Source: Candidatus Egerieousia excrementavium (lineage in GTDB: Bacteria > Bacteroidota > Bacteroidia > Bacteroidales > UBA932). From it: DNA of 11,269 bases. The notes under the pieces are model-generated. The model had not been told where the DNA came from and searched no databases. It was given only the letters and a program-made list of their open reading frames with translations. The stretch's first letter is position 1, and each line of letters starts with the position of its first letter. The translations under genes and the position numbers were made by a program. This document shows positions 1-7,233 of this stretch, piece by piece. The stretch covers positions 1 through 11,269 of the forward strand of contig JADINB010000120.1 of NCBI GenBank assembly GCA_017694275.1, given 5' to 3'.

Positions 1-1207
1 GGATGCATACAATGCGATAACAATTACCGAAACTTCCGGTACCGTAATGTATGACAGCCTTATCGACGGCCTGACATACCGTGAGGAGGCTGCCGACGAA
101 TACTCGCTCCACCGCGAAAAAGTGGTAATCGAGAGCCGCGACAAGTCAAAGAATCCTTCAATCAGAATCGTAGACAAGGAGGGCAAGGAACTGAGGTCAT
201 ACAACCTGCCTGTAGGCGCCCATATCATGGTGGGTGATAACCAGGAGGTGAAGGCAGGAGATATCCTTATCAAGATTCCGCGTGCAATCGGTAAATCAGG
301 AGATATTACCGGTGGTCTGCCCCGTGTGACGGAGCTTTTCGAGGCCCGTAATCCTTCAAATCCCGCGATTGTCTCTGAAATCAACGGCGAGGTTCTTATG
401 GGCAAGATAAAGAGAGGTAACCGTGAGATTATCGTAAGGGCCAAGACAGGCGAAGAAAAGCACTATCTTGTACCTCTGTCAAAACAGATCCTGGTTCAGG
501 AGAACGATTATGTGCGTGCAGGCATGCCGCTTTCAGACGGTGCCATATCTCCGGCAGACATACTTGCAATACAGGGACCGACCAAGGTTCAGGAATATAT
601 CGTAAACGAGATTCAGGAAGTTTACCGCATGCAGGGTGTGAAGATTAACGACAAGCACTTTGAGATTATCGTAAGGCAGATGATGCGCAAGGTTGAGATA
701 GTCTCTCCCGGTGATACGAGATTCCTGCCCGAACAGCTGGTAGACAAGTGGGAGTTCATGCAGGAGAATGACAACATCTGGGACAAGAAAGTTGTTCTTG
801 ATGCAGGTGATTCCAAGACTCTCAAGGCCGGACAGATTGTTTCAATGCGCCGTCTGAGAGATGAGAACTCAATTCTCAAACGTCAGGATCTTAAATTGGT
901 ACAGGCGCGTGACGCCGTTCCTGCTACCGCAAACCAGGTATTGCAGGGTATAACCAGGGCTGCCTTGAAGACAAGCAGTTTCATGTCTGCAGCTTCATTC
1001 CAGGAGACTACAAAGGTGTTGAGCGATGCTGCAATACGCGGCAAGGTAGACTACCTTGAAGGACTTAAGGAGAATGTGATTTGCGGACATGCGATTCCTG
1101 CCGGTACCGGTCAGAGAGATTTTGACAGGCTTGTAGTTGCCTCTATGGACGATTACAGGAGAATGACAAAGTCAAAACCTGTAAAGGAAGAAAATTCTGA
1201 AGAGTAA
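1..1207 (+). CDS. rpoC: RNA polymerase subunit beta' (C-terminal part, 5' truncated by window)
   Basis: This is the carboxy-terminal part of the beta' subunit of DNA-dependent RNA polymerase, the catalytic core enzyme of transcription. The reading frame is already open at base 2, so the first ATG at 47 is internal and about 401 residues are visible. Diagnostic blocks are the GDITGGLPRVTELFEARNP segment (about residues 102-120 of the visible part) and, near the end, GITRAALKTSSFMSAASF followed by LKENVICGHAIPAGTG. Both are hallmarks of the RpoC C-terminus. The protein ends in a short charged tail (KPVKEENSEE). The rest of the gene, and presumably rpoB, lie upstream outside the window. An intrinsic terminator starts 25 bases after the stop, so this appears to be the last gene of its transcript. 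Identity is certain; only the 5' part is missing. Confidence 0.98.
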   Translation, partial: DAYNAITITETSGTVMYDSLIDGLTYREEAADEYSLHREKVVIESRDKSKNPSIRIVDKEGKELRSYNLPVGAHIMVGDNQEVKAGDILIKIPRAIGKSGDITGGLPRVTELFEARNPSNPAIVSEINGEVLMGKIKRGNREIIVRAKTGEEKHYLVPLSKQILVQENDYVRAGMPLSDGAISPADILAIQGPTKVQEYIVNEIQEVYRMQGVKINDKHFEIIVRQMMRKVEIVSPGDTRFLPEQLVDKWEFMQENDNIWDKKVVLDAGDSKTLKAGQIVSMRRLRDENSILKRQDLKLVQARDAVPATANQVLQGITRAALKTSSFMSAASFQETTKVLSDAAIRGKVDYLEGLKENVICGHAIPAGTGQRDFDRLVVASMDDYRRMTKSKPVKEENSEE

Positions 1208-1231
1208 CCCGCCAGGGGTTCAATATTGGAG

Positions 1232-1265
1232 GTTGCCGGTGATTCGATTGCCGGCAACTTTTTTT
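1232..1265 (+). terminator. Intrinsic terminator after rpoC
   Basis: An 8-bp perfect stem, GTTGCCGG (1232-1239) with CCGGCAAC (1251-1258), is extended inward by weak G-U/A-U pairs and followed directly by seven T (1259-1265). This is a standard rho-independent terminator closing the rpoC transcript. Confidence 0.92.
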
Positions 1266-1296
1266 ATTGTATCGTGCACTGTGTTGGAAATTTTTC

Positions 1297-1304
1297 TAAA
1301 TTTG
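1297..1304 (+). promoter_or_regulatory. Bacteroidota -7 element for the carbonic anhydrase gene
   Basis: TAAATTTG matches the TAnnTTTG -7 consensus exactly and lies 19 bases before the ATG at 1324. No good TTTG -33 box sits 19-21 bases upstream, so the call rests on the -7 element and its position just after the rpoC terminator. The implied 5' leader is only about 13-16 bases. Confidence 0.65.
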
Positions 1305-1323
1305 CGCGTTAATAATCAGTAAA

Positions 1324-1830
1324 ATGGCAATTATAAGAGAATTAAGGGGCTTTGTTCCCAAAATCGGAAAAAACTGTTTCATCGCAGAGAATGCCGTTGT
1401 GGTCGGAGACGTGGAGATGGGTGACGATTGCAGCATCTGGTACGGTGCGGTCCTCAGAGGCGATGTAAACAGCATAAAGATAGGCGACAGAGTCAATATT
1501 CAGGACGGGGCGGTATTGCATACTCTCTATCAGCGTTCTGTATGTGAGATAGGCAATGATGTCTCTGTAGGTCACAATGCTGTTATCCATGGTGCAAAGG
1601 TCGGCAACAATGTGCTTGTGGGCATGGGCGCTATTCTTATGGACAATGCTGTCATTGCAGACAATACCATAATTGCGGCGGGCGCTGTAGTGTTGAGCAA
1701 CAGTGTGCTGGAGCCTGGAGTCTATGCTGGGGTGCCGGCAAAAAAGGTAAAGGATGGGTCTGAAAAGATAGCGGAGATGGCTCACAGGAACGCCCAGGGT
1801 TATATGACGTATAAGGAATGGTACAAATAA
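1324..1830 (+). CDS. Gamma-class carbonic anhydrase family protein (hexapeptide-repeat)
   Basis: This 168-residue protein has the repeated hexapeptide pattern of a left-handed beta-helix across most of its length, for example VVVGDVEMGDDCSIWYGAV and VSVGHNAVIHGAKVGNNVLVGMGAI. The RGDVNSIKIGDRVNIQDG block is characteristic of the gamma carbonic anhydrase/YrdA/PaaY group. Three histidines sit where the trimeric family binds its metal: H66 (after GAVL), H84 and H89, the last two with the Cam-like spacing of five. The full ligand set suggests a metal-binding protein, but many YrdA-like members show little or no CO2 hydration, so activity cannot be assumed. The ATG at 1324 is preceded by a perfect -7 element and no Shine-Dalgarno, as is normal for the phylum. 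The lipoprotein gene follows after 14 bases, so the two are probably co-transcribed. Confidence 0.92.
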   Translation: MAIIRELRGFVPKIGKNCFIAENAVVVGDVEMGDDCSIWYGAVLRGDVNSIKIGDRVNIQDGAVLHTLYQRSVCEIGNDVSVGHNAVIHGAKVGNNVLVGMGAILMDNAVIADNTIIAAGAVVLSNSVLEPGVYAGVPAKKVKDGSEKIAEMAHRNAQGYMTYKEWYK

Positions 1831-1844
1831 TCAACAATAATCTT

Positions 1845-2981
1845 ATGAAAAAACTACTTTTTATTTCTTTGGCAATTTTTGCACTCTCAGCTTGCAAAAG
1901 TTACGAAAAAGGTGAGTATACGGTAAATCTTTCCATGACAGGAGATTTGTCTATCATGGCATCAGATACCGTTTACCTTTCAAACCGTCTGGAAAACTAT
2001 CCGTTTTCTGATACGGCAGTACTGGAAAACGGCAAAGCCGTATTTTCAGGTGTAATCAAGACTCCCCAGACCGTTACAGTTACAATAATGGTGGGCGACA
2101 GTCTCAGTTCAAATCCCGGCAGGCTCTGCTCATTCTTCCTGGAAGAGGGCGAGACAAATATTGAAGCCAAGGTGACAATGGGAGGCCCTGAGGTTACAAT
2201 AACCGGAGGACAGGTGCAGGCAACTCTGGATTCCCTCGAAAATGTAAGGAATACCCTGCTTTCTGAGCGCGGCTTCGATTCTCTTGCAGCAAGGTTCAAC
2301 ATGATGAGCGCTGAGGACCAGCAGAAGGTGCAGGCTATATATATGGAGGTAGACAGCATGGTAAATGCAGCGGAAAAGGCTTATATAGATGCAAACCCTA
2401 CCTCTCTTTTTGCCCTCGACAACCTGTATGGCAATTTTGAATATATGGATCTTGACGAGGTTGTGAACAGGATTGAGGCTTTCAAGGCAGATATGGCATT
2501 TGCAGAGAATGAGGTTGTTAAGGAAATAGAGTCTGTAATTGAAATACAAAAGGGATTGCAGGTCGGATGCACTGCTCCTGATTTCGTACAGAACGACCCA
2601 GAGGGCAATCCTGTCAGATTCTCAGACATATATTCAAAGAACAAGGTGACAATGATAGATTTCTGGGCTTCATGGTGCGGTCCCTGCCGTGCATTCAATC
2701 CGGAACTGGTGAATATTTACAAGCAATATCACAGGAAAGGACTTGAGATTCTTGCCGTATCGTTAGACCGTGACAAGGACTCATGGCTGAAGGCCATCAA
2801 GGATGACAATCTTACATGGAAACATGTTTCTGATCTTGGCCTATGGAACAATCAGGTTGCGCAGACATACAGGATAAGATATATTCCCCAGAATGTCTTT
2901 GTAGACAAGGATGGCAAGATTATAGCAAAACAGCTCTCTTCAAAGGATGAGATTGTGAAATTGCTGGAAGAGTACCTTTAA
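1845..2981 (+). CDS. TlpA-like thioredoxin lipoprotein with N-terminal DUF4369-type domain
   Basis: This 378-residue exported thiol-disulfide oxidoreductase has an N-terminus MKKLLFISLAIFALSAC, a lipoprotein signal with lipobox LSAC and lipidated Cys17. That signal is why the ATG at 1845 is preferred over an in-frame ATG at 1818, which would put a nonsense extension before it. Residues ~20-125 resemble DUF4369, with GKAVFSGVIKTPQTVTVT and then FFLEEGETNIEA. A mostly helical charged linker follows. A TlpA/AhpC-TSA thioredoxin domain fills residues ~235-378, with VGCTAPDF at its start and the redox motif WCGPC (C278/C281) in FWASWCGPC, plus a downstream IPQNVFVDKDGKI segment carrying the cis-proline region. 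Such proteins usually keep thiols reduced in the periplasm, but the partner is unknown for DUF4369 members. It lies 14 bases after the carbonic anhydrase gene and is followed by a strong terminator. Confidence 0.93.
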   Translation: MKKLLFISLAIFALSACKSYEKGEYTVNLSMTGDLSIMASDTVYLSNRLENYPFSDTAVLENGKAVFSGVIKTPQTVTVTIMVGDSLSSNPGRLCSFFLEEGETNIEAKVTMGGPEVTITGGQVQATLDSLENVRNTLLSERGFDSLAARFNMMSAEDQQKVQAIYMEVDSMVNAAEKAYIDANPTSLFALDNLYGNFEYMDLDEVVNRIEAFKADMAFAENEVVKEIESVIEIQKGLQVGCTAPDFVQNDPEGNPVRFSDIYSKNKVTMIDFWASWCGPCRAFNPELVNIYKQYHRKGLEILAVSLDRDKDSWLKAIKDDNLTWKHVSDLGLWNNQVAQTYRIRYIPQNVFVDKDGKIIAKQLSSKDEIVKLLEEYL

Positions 2982-3002
2982 TTGGATATATTCAGATTCA
3001 TG

Positions 3003-3044
3003 AAAAACAGCGGCGGCCGCCATGTGGTGCGGCCGCCGTTTTTT
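3003..3044. terminator. Strong bidirectional intrinsic terminator
   Basis: A perfect 10-bp GC stem, CGGCGGCCGC (3011-3020) with GCGGCCGCCG (3029-3038), encloses an 8-base loop. Six T follow on the right (3039-3044) and five A precede on the left (3003-3007), which read as T on the opposite strand. It sits between two converging genes and serves both the lipoprotein transcript and the lysS/methyltransferase transcript. Confidence 0.95.
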
Positions 3045-3064
3045 ACATATAATGTGTCTAGTCC

Positions 3065-3880
3065 TCAGAGGCCTCTCTGGCGGATTGCTTCGTAGCAGAG
3101 AACGGCTGCAGAAACAGATACGTTCAGTGAATCCGAAATTCCAAGCATCGGAATCTTGATTCTTGAGTCTGCGGCATCCCTCCAGATTTGGGACAGGCCG
3201 TCGGCTTCGCTGCCCATTACTATGGCGCAGGGTTGTGCCATGTTTGCATTGTAGTACCATTGGGAATCCTGAAGCTGGGCTGTGAAAATCTTTATGCCGT
3301 TTGCCTTCAGCCATTGTATGGCCTCTCTGCTCTCGCATGTTGCGACCTGGAGGTTGAACAGCGCGCCCACGCTTGCCCTGATCAGATTGGGATTGTAAAG
3401 GTCTGTAAGAGGGTCGCAGATTATGACAGCATCTGCATTGCATGCATCGGCGGTACGCAGCAGGGCTCCAATGTTGCCGGGCTTCTCTACGCTTTCAATT
3501 ACAAGTATGAGCGGAAACGGATTCTCCTTTTTGAACAATATGTCTGTGAGAGAGAGTTTCCTTTCCTTTGCTATTGCTATGAAATTTTCGGTACCTTCTC
3601 TATATGCAAGTCTTGAATACAGTTCCTCCTTAAGGGAGTAATATCTGACATCACTGTTGCCGAGCCTCTTTTCCAAGGCCGTAAGCTGCTCTTCTGTCGC
3701 TCCCCTGGCATTGAATACAATGCTGTCCAGGGTGTATCCGCCCTCTATGCAGCGTAATATTTCGCGGAATCCTTCAACAAGAAAAAGCCCCGTTTCTTTT
3801 CTTTCGCGGGACTTTTCCATAAGTCGCACAAAACCTTTCAGTCTGGGGTTCTGTGCAGATGTTATCTCTGTAACGTACAT
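3065..3880 (-). CDS. SpoU/TrmH-family RNA 2'-O-methyltransferase
   Basis: This 271-residue SPOUT-class enzyme is predicted to transfer a methyl group from S-adenosylmethionine to a ribose 2'-OH in tRNA or rRNA. Residues 1-105 match the N-terminal substrate-binding domain of the TrmH/RlmB group (NPRLKGFVRL near the start, LFLVEGFREI at 33-42). The C-terminal knotted domain shows all three SpoU motifs: EKPGNIGALLRTAD (132-145) with the conserved Asn and Arg, IVMGSEADGLS (220-230), and IPMLGISDSLNVSVSAAV (243-260). The exact target nucleotide cannot be read from the sequence, so no gene symbol is given. It starts 7 bases after the lysS stop and has no visible promoter of its own, implying co-transcription with lysS. 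That pairs two RNA-acting enzymes. Transcription ends at the bidirectional terminator just beyond its stop. Confidence 0.94.
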   Translation of the reverse strand: MYVTEITSAQNPRLKGFVRLMEKSRERKETGLFLVEGFREILRCIEGGYTLDSIVFNARGATEEQLTALEKRLGNSDVRYYSLKEELYSRLAYREGTENFIAIAKERKLSLTDILFKKENPFPLILVIESVEKPGNIGALLRTADACNADAVIICDPLTDLYNPNLIRASVGALFNLQVATCESREAIQWLKANGIKIFTAQLQDSQWYYNANMAQPCAIVMGSEADGLSQIWRDAADSRIKIPMLGISDSLNVSVSAAVLCYEAIRQRGL

Positions 3881-3887
3881 TGTGCGG

Positions 3888-5399
3888 TTATTTGCTCTCC
3901 GGTCTCATCTGAGGGAAGAAGAGGACATCCTGGATGGTAGCCTGGTTTGTCATGAACATGGTAAGACGGTCTATGCCTATTCCCATGCCAGATGTGGGTG
4001 GCATGCCATACTCCAGTGCTCTTATGAAGTCCATGTCTATGAACATGGCCTCGTCATCTCCCTTGTCTTTAAGACGCAACTGCTCCTTGAAACGTTCCAG
4101 TTGGTCTATAGGGTCGTTGAGTTCGCTGTATGCATTGGCCAGTTCCTTGCCGCATACGAAGAGTTCGAATCTTTCCGTAAGGTTCGGGTTGGACCTGTGA
4201 CGCTTTGTAAGAGGTGACGTGGATACAGGATAGTCTGTAATGAATGTGGGTTGTATGAGGTGCTTCTCGCAATATTCTCCAAATATCGCATCTATGAGCT
4301 TGCCGGCCCCGAACGAGGGTTCCACGGGCACATTCAGCCTTTTGCATGTCTCTCTGAGCTGCTCTTCGTCCATCTCTGAAACGTCGACTCCTGCATACTC
4401 CCTGATTGCATCGAGCATGGGAAGCCGTCTGTATTTTCCGCCGAACTCCACTTCGTTTTCGCCTATCATGATCTTGGTCTTGCCGTTTACGGCTATTACA
4501 ACCTCCTGGAGCATCTGCTCCACAAACTCCATCATCCAGTTATAGTCTTTGTAGGCAACATATATTTCCATACAGGTGAATTCAGGATTGTGTGTCCTGT
4601 CCATCCCCTCATTGCGGAAATTCTTCGAGAATTCGTAAACGCCCGAGTAGCCTCCCACAATAAGTCTCTTCAGGTAGAGCTCGTCTGCAATGCGCATGTA
4701 GAGCGGAATGTTCAAAGTGTTGTGATGGGTTATGAACGGTCTTGCATTTGCACCTCCGGGAATAGCCTGGAGAATGGGAGTCTCGACTTCGAGATAGCCC
4801 CGACTGTCGAAAAAACGGCGCATCGTGGAGATGATTCTGGCCCTCTTTACAAAGACTTCTCTCACTTCCGGATTTACGATAAGGTCTACATACCTTTGGC
4901 GGTATCTCAGTTCGGGATCTGAAAAGGCGTCGAACACCTCTCCGTCTTTCTCCTTTACAATGGGAAGCACTCTGAGAGACTTGCTCAATACTTTCAGCTC
5001 TTTTGCATGCACCGAGGTCTGCCCTGTCTGTGTTACGAATACAAAGCCCTTTATTCCGATTATGTCGCCAATGTCAAGCAACTTTTTGAAAACAGTGTTG
5101 TATAGTGTCTTGTCTTCGCCAGGACAAATTTCATCTCTTTTTACGTAAACTTGAATCCTTCCGCTCTCGTCCATGATTTCTATGAAAGCTGCTGCTCCCA
5201 TTATTCTGCGGCTCATGATTCTGCCGGCAATGGAGACATTCTGGTAGTTCTGCTTTTGGCTGTCGTAATTCTGCATTATTTCCGCAGCAGTCGCATTTAC
5301 CTCGTACATCTCTGCCGGATAGGGCTCTATGCCCAAATCGCGCATCTGCCTTACGGCATTGCGCCTGTTTATCTCCTGTTCGTTCAAGTTAGACTCCAT
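3888..5399 (-). CDS. lysS: Lysyl-tRNA synthetase, class II
   Basis: This 503-residue cytoplasmic enzyme charges tRNA-Lys with lysine using ATP. An N-terminal OB-fold anticodon-binding domain (about residues 55-140, including VSIAGRIMSRRIMG) precedes the class II catalytic core. Motif 1 falls around 185-210 (RRFFDSRGYLEVETPIL). Motif 2 is FRNEGMDRTHNPEFTCME (261-278). Motif 3 is GMGIGIDRLTMF (471-482). The lysine-binding landmarks PGGANARPF (214-222) and ELANAYSELNDP (419-430) are intact. The length matches the usual bacterial form near 500 residues and ends right after the conserved LFFPQMRPE, without a C-terminal extension. The ATG at 5399 is 36 bases downstream of a perfect -7 element on this strand. 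It is divergent from recJ and is followed after 7 bases by the RNA methyltransferase gene. Confidence 0.98.
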   Translation of the reverse strand: MESNLNEQEINRRNAVRQMRDLGIEPYPAEMYEVNATAAEIMQNYDSQKQNYQNVSIAGRIMSRRIMGAAAFIEIMDESGRIQVYVKRDEICPGEDKTLYNTVFKKLLDIGDIIGIKGFVFVTQTGQTSVHAKELKVLSKSLRVLPIVKEKDGEVFDAFSDPELRYRQRYVDLIVNPEVREVFVKRARIISTMRRFFDSRGYLEVETPILQAIPGGANARPFITHHNTLNIPLYMRIADELYLKRLIVGGYSGVYEFSKNFRNEGMDRTHNPEFTCMEIYVAYKDYNWMMEFVEQMLQEVVIAVNGKTKIMIGENEVEFGGKYRRLPMLDAIREYAGVDVSEMDEEQLRETCKRLNVPVEPSFGAGKLIDAIFGEYCEKHLIQPTFITDYPVSTSPLTKRHRSNPNLTERFELFVCGKELANAYSELNDPIDQLERFKEQLRLKDKGDDEAMFIDMDFIRALEYGMPPTSGMGIGIDRLTMFMTNQATIQDVLFFPQMRPESK

Positions 5400-5435
5400 T
5401 TGAAATCTTATTTATCGAAATAACTTATGAAAGTA

Positions 5436-5443
5436 CAAAAGTA
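5436..5443 (-). promoter_or_regulatory. Bacteroidota -7 element for lysS
   Basis: Read on the minus strand this is TACTTTTG, an exact TAnnTTTG match, 36 bases before the lysS ATG. No clear -33 TTTG is present 19-21 bases upstream. The sequence upstream of it (5444-5465) is almost pure A/T. It is back-to-back with the recJ promoter. Confidence 0.7.
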
Positions 5444-5476
5444 ATAAATTTTAAAAAAAATTAACGGATAAATAAG

Positions 5477-5484
5477 TATCTTTG
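5477..5484 (+). promoter_or_regulatory. Bacteroidota -7 element for recJ, almost abutting the start codon
   Basis: TATCTTTG is an exact TAnnTTTG match and only six bases separate it from the ATG at 5491, so the transcript should begin at or within a few bases of the start codon. No proper -33 TTTG is seen. An A/T tract at 5444-5465 lies where the upstream promoter region would be. Confidence 0.72.
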
Positions 5485-5490
5485 CGTGTT

Positions 5491-7233
5491 ATGGAGATAA
5501 ACGGCAGAGAAAAGAAATGGATTGTAAATGAACCCGGCAATCCTGTGGCAGTGCGTCAGCTCTCACAGGAACTAGGCATAGATCAGGTTCTTGCGAACCT
5601 TCTGGTCCAAAGGGGGATTACAACTTTCGGGCAGGCAAGGAGTTTTTTCAGACCGGATCTTTCCATGTTGCATGACCCGTTCCTGATGAAAGATATGGAC
5701 AAGGCTGTGGAGAGGCTTCATGCTGCAATTGAGAATCATGAAAAGATACTTATCTATGGAGACTACGATGTAGACGGAACCACTGCCGTTTCGCTGGTCT
5801 ATATTTTCGTAAAGCATTTTCTTGATAGCGCAGACTACTATATCCCAGACAGATATGACGAAGGTTACGGCGTATCGTACAAGGGAATAGACTGGGCACA
5901 TGACAACGGGTTCACGCTGGTCATTTCGCTGGATTGCGGAATCAAGGCGGTTGAGAAGGTGCGTTATGCACGGGAGCGAGGGATAGATTTTATAATCTGC
6001 GACCACCATCTTCCCGACGAGCAGCTTCCCGATGCCGTGGCTACGCTTGATCCCAAAAGGAGCGACTGCAACTATCCCTTCGATGACCTGTGCGGTTGCG
6101 GTGTCGGATTCAAGCTTGTCCAGGGATATGCCCAAAAGTATGGCATTCCCTTTGAAAAGATTGTCACTCTTCTGGATCTGGTTGCAGTAGCGATAGCTTC
6201 CGATCTGGTATCTGTGGTAGACGAGAACAGGGTTATGGCGTTTTACGGACTGAGGCAGATAAACGAGGCTCCGCGCAAGGGGCTTCTCTCCATGATAAAA
6301 CTTTGCGGGCTCGACAAACACAGGATTACGCTCGATGACGTTGTCTTCAAGATAGGCCCGAGAATCAATGCGGCCGGCAGGATGGAGAGCGGCAGAACCG
6401 CCGTTGACCTGCTTACATCGCGAAACGAGGAGGATGCATTGAAGATTGGCAGCGCAATTAACGTGCACAACAACGACCGCAAACATATAGACCGTGAAAT
6501 CACCTCTGCCGCAATAGAGATGGCAAGAGAGATTCCGGATTTCGAGAATATGAAGTCGACCGTAGTCTACAACCCTTCATGGCACAAGGGAGTGGTGGGA
6601 ATTGTGGCTAGCAGGCTTGTGGAAAAATATTACCGTCCTACTATCGTGCTTACCAAATCCAACGGTTATGTGACAGGGTCGGCCAGGAGTATTCCGGAGT
6701 TCGACCTGTATGAGGCTATTGAAAGCTGTTCAGACTTGCTGGAAAATTTTGGCGGGCACACATACGCTGCGGGACTTACAATGAAGGAAGAGAACCTGAA
6801 AGCCTTTGCCTCCCGTTTTGAGGCTTATGTGAGGGACAAGGTTACAAAAGAGATACTCACACCAATAGTGCACATTGACTCTTTTTTGGAATTCAAGCAG
6901 ATAACTCCCAAATTCTTTAGAATATTAAAGCAGTTCCAGCCTTTTGGACCTGGAAATCTTTCACCTGTATTTCTTACTGAAAACGTGTATGATAACGGCA
7001 ACGGCAGAAAGGTGGGAAGCGATAACGGCCATCTTAAACTGGAACTGATTCAGGAAGACGAGCCATACAGAAGCATTTCGGCGATAGCCTTCAATCAGTC
7101 TGAACATTTTGAGCACCTTCAGGCCGGCAATCCTGTTGATATATGTTATTCCATTGCCGAGAACTATTATCGGGGCATTGCAAACATACAACTGAGAATA
7201 AAGGACATTCGCAACAGGGAGGATTTTATTTAG
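5491..7233 (+). CDS. recJ: Single-stranded-DNA-specific 5'-3' exonuclease RecJ
   Basis: This 580-residue DHH-family nuclease degrades single-stranded DNA 5' to 3' in RecF-pathway recombination and mismatch/base-excision repair. The metal-binding motifs are in order: IYGDYDVDGTTA (88-99), ISLDCGIKA (145-153), DHHLPDEQLPD (171-181, the DHH motif) and GCGVGFKLV (202-210). They are followed by GPRINAAGRM (289-298), HKGVVGIVASRL (365-376) and the DHHA1 motif GGHTYAAGL (421-429). A C-terminal OB-like domain contains QPFGPGN. The length fits the family. A TTG at 5482 could extend the protein by three residues, but it lies inside the promoter -7 element, so the ATG at 5491 is taken. The gene is divergent from lysS, and its last 8 bases overlap the end of aroK on the other strand. 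Confidence 0.97.
   Translation: MEINGREKKWIVNEPGNPVAVRQLSQELGIDQVLANLLVQRGITTFGQARSFFRPDLSMLHDPFLMKDMDKAVERLHAAIENHEKILIYGDYDVDGTTAVSLVYIFVKHFLDSADYYIPDRYDEGYGVSYKGIDWAHDNGFTLVISLDCGIKAVEKVRYARERGIDFIICDHHLPDEQLPDAVATLDPKRSDCNYPFDDLCGCGVGFKLVQGYAQKYGIPFEKIVTLLDLVAVAIASDLVSVVDENRVMAFYGLRQINEAPRKGLLSMIKLCGLDKHRITLDDVVFKIGPRINAAGRMESGRTAVDLLTSRNEEDALKIGSAINVHNNDRKHIDREITSAAIEMAREIPDFENMKSTVVYNPSWHKGVVGIVASRLVEKYYRPTIVLTKSNGYVTGSARSIPEFDLYEAIESCSDLLENFGGHTYAAGLTMKEENLKAFASRFEAYVRDKVTKEILTPIVHIDSFLEFKQITPKFFRILKQFQPFGPGNLSPVFLTENVYDNGNGRKVGSDNGHLKLELIQEDEPYRSISAIAFNQSEHFEHLQAGNPVDICYSIAENYYRGIANIQLRIKDIRNREDFI

Noticed and set aside
2940..3443. 167-codon leftward frame covering the terminator and the methyltransferase end
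   Set aside because: It reads through the strong bidirectional terminator and is out of frame with the clear SpoU-family protein.
5572..6486. 304-codon open frame on the strand opposite recJ
   Set aside because: It lies entirely within the conserved recJ coding region, shows no recognisable domain or low-ambiguity start, and looks like a by-product of recJ codon use.
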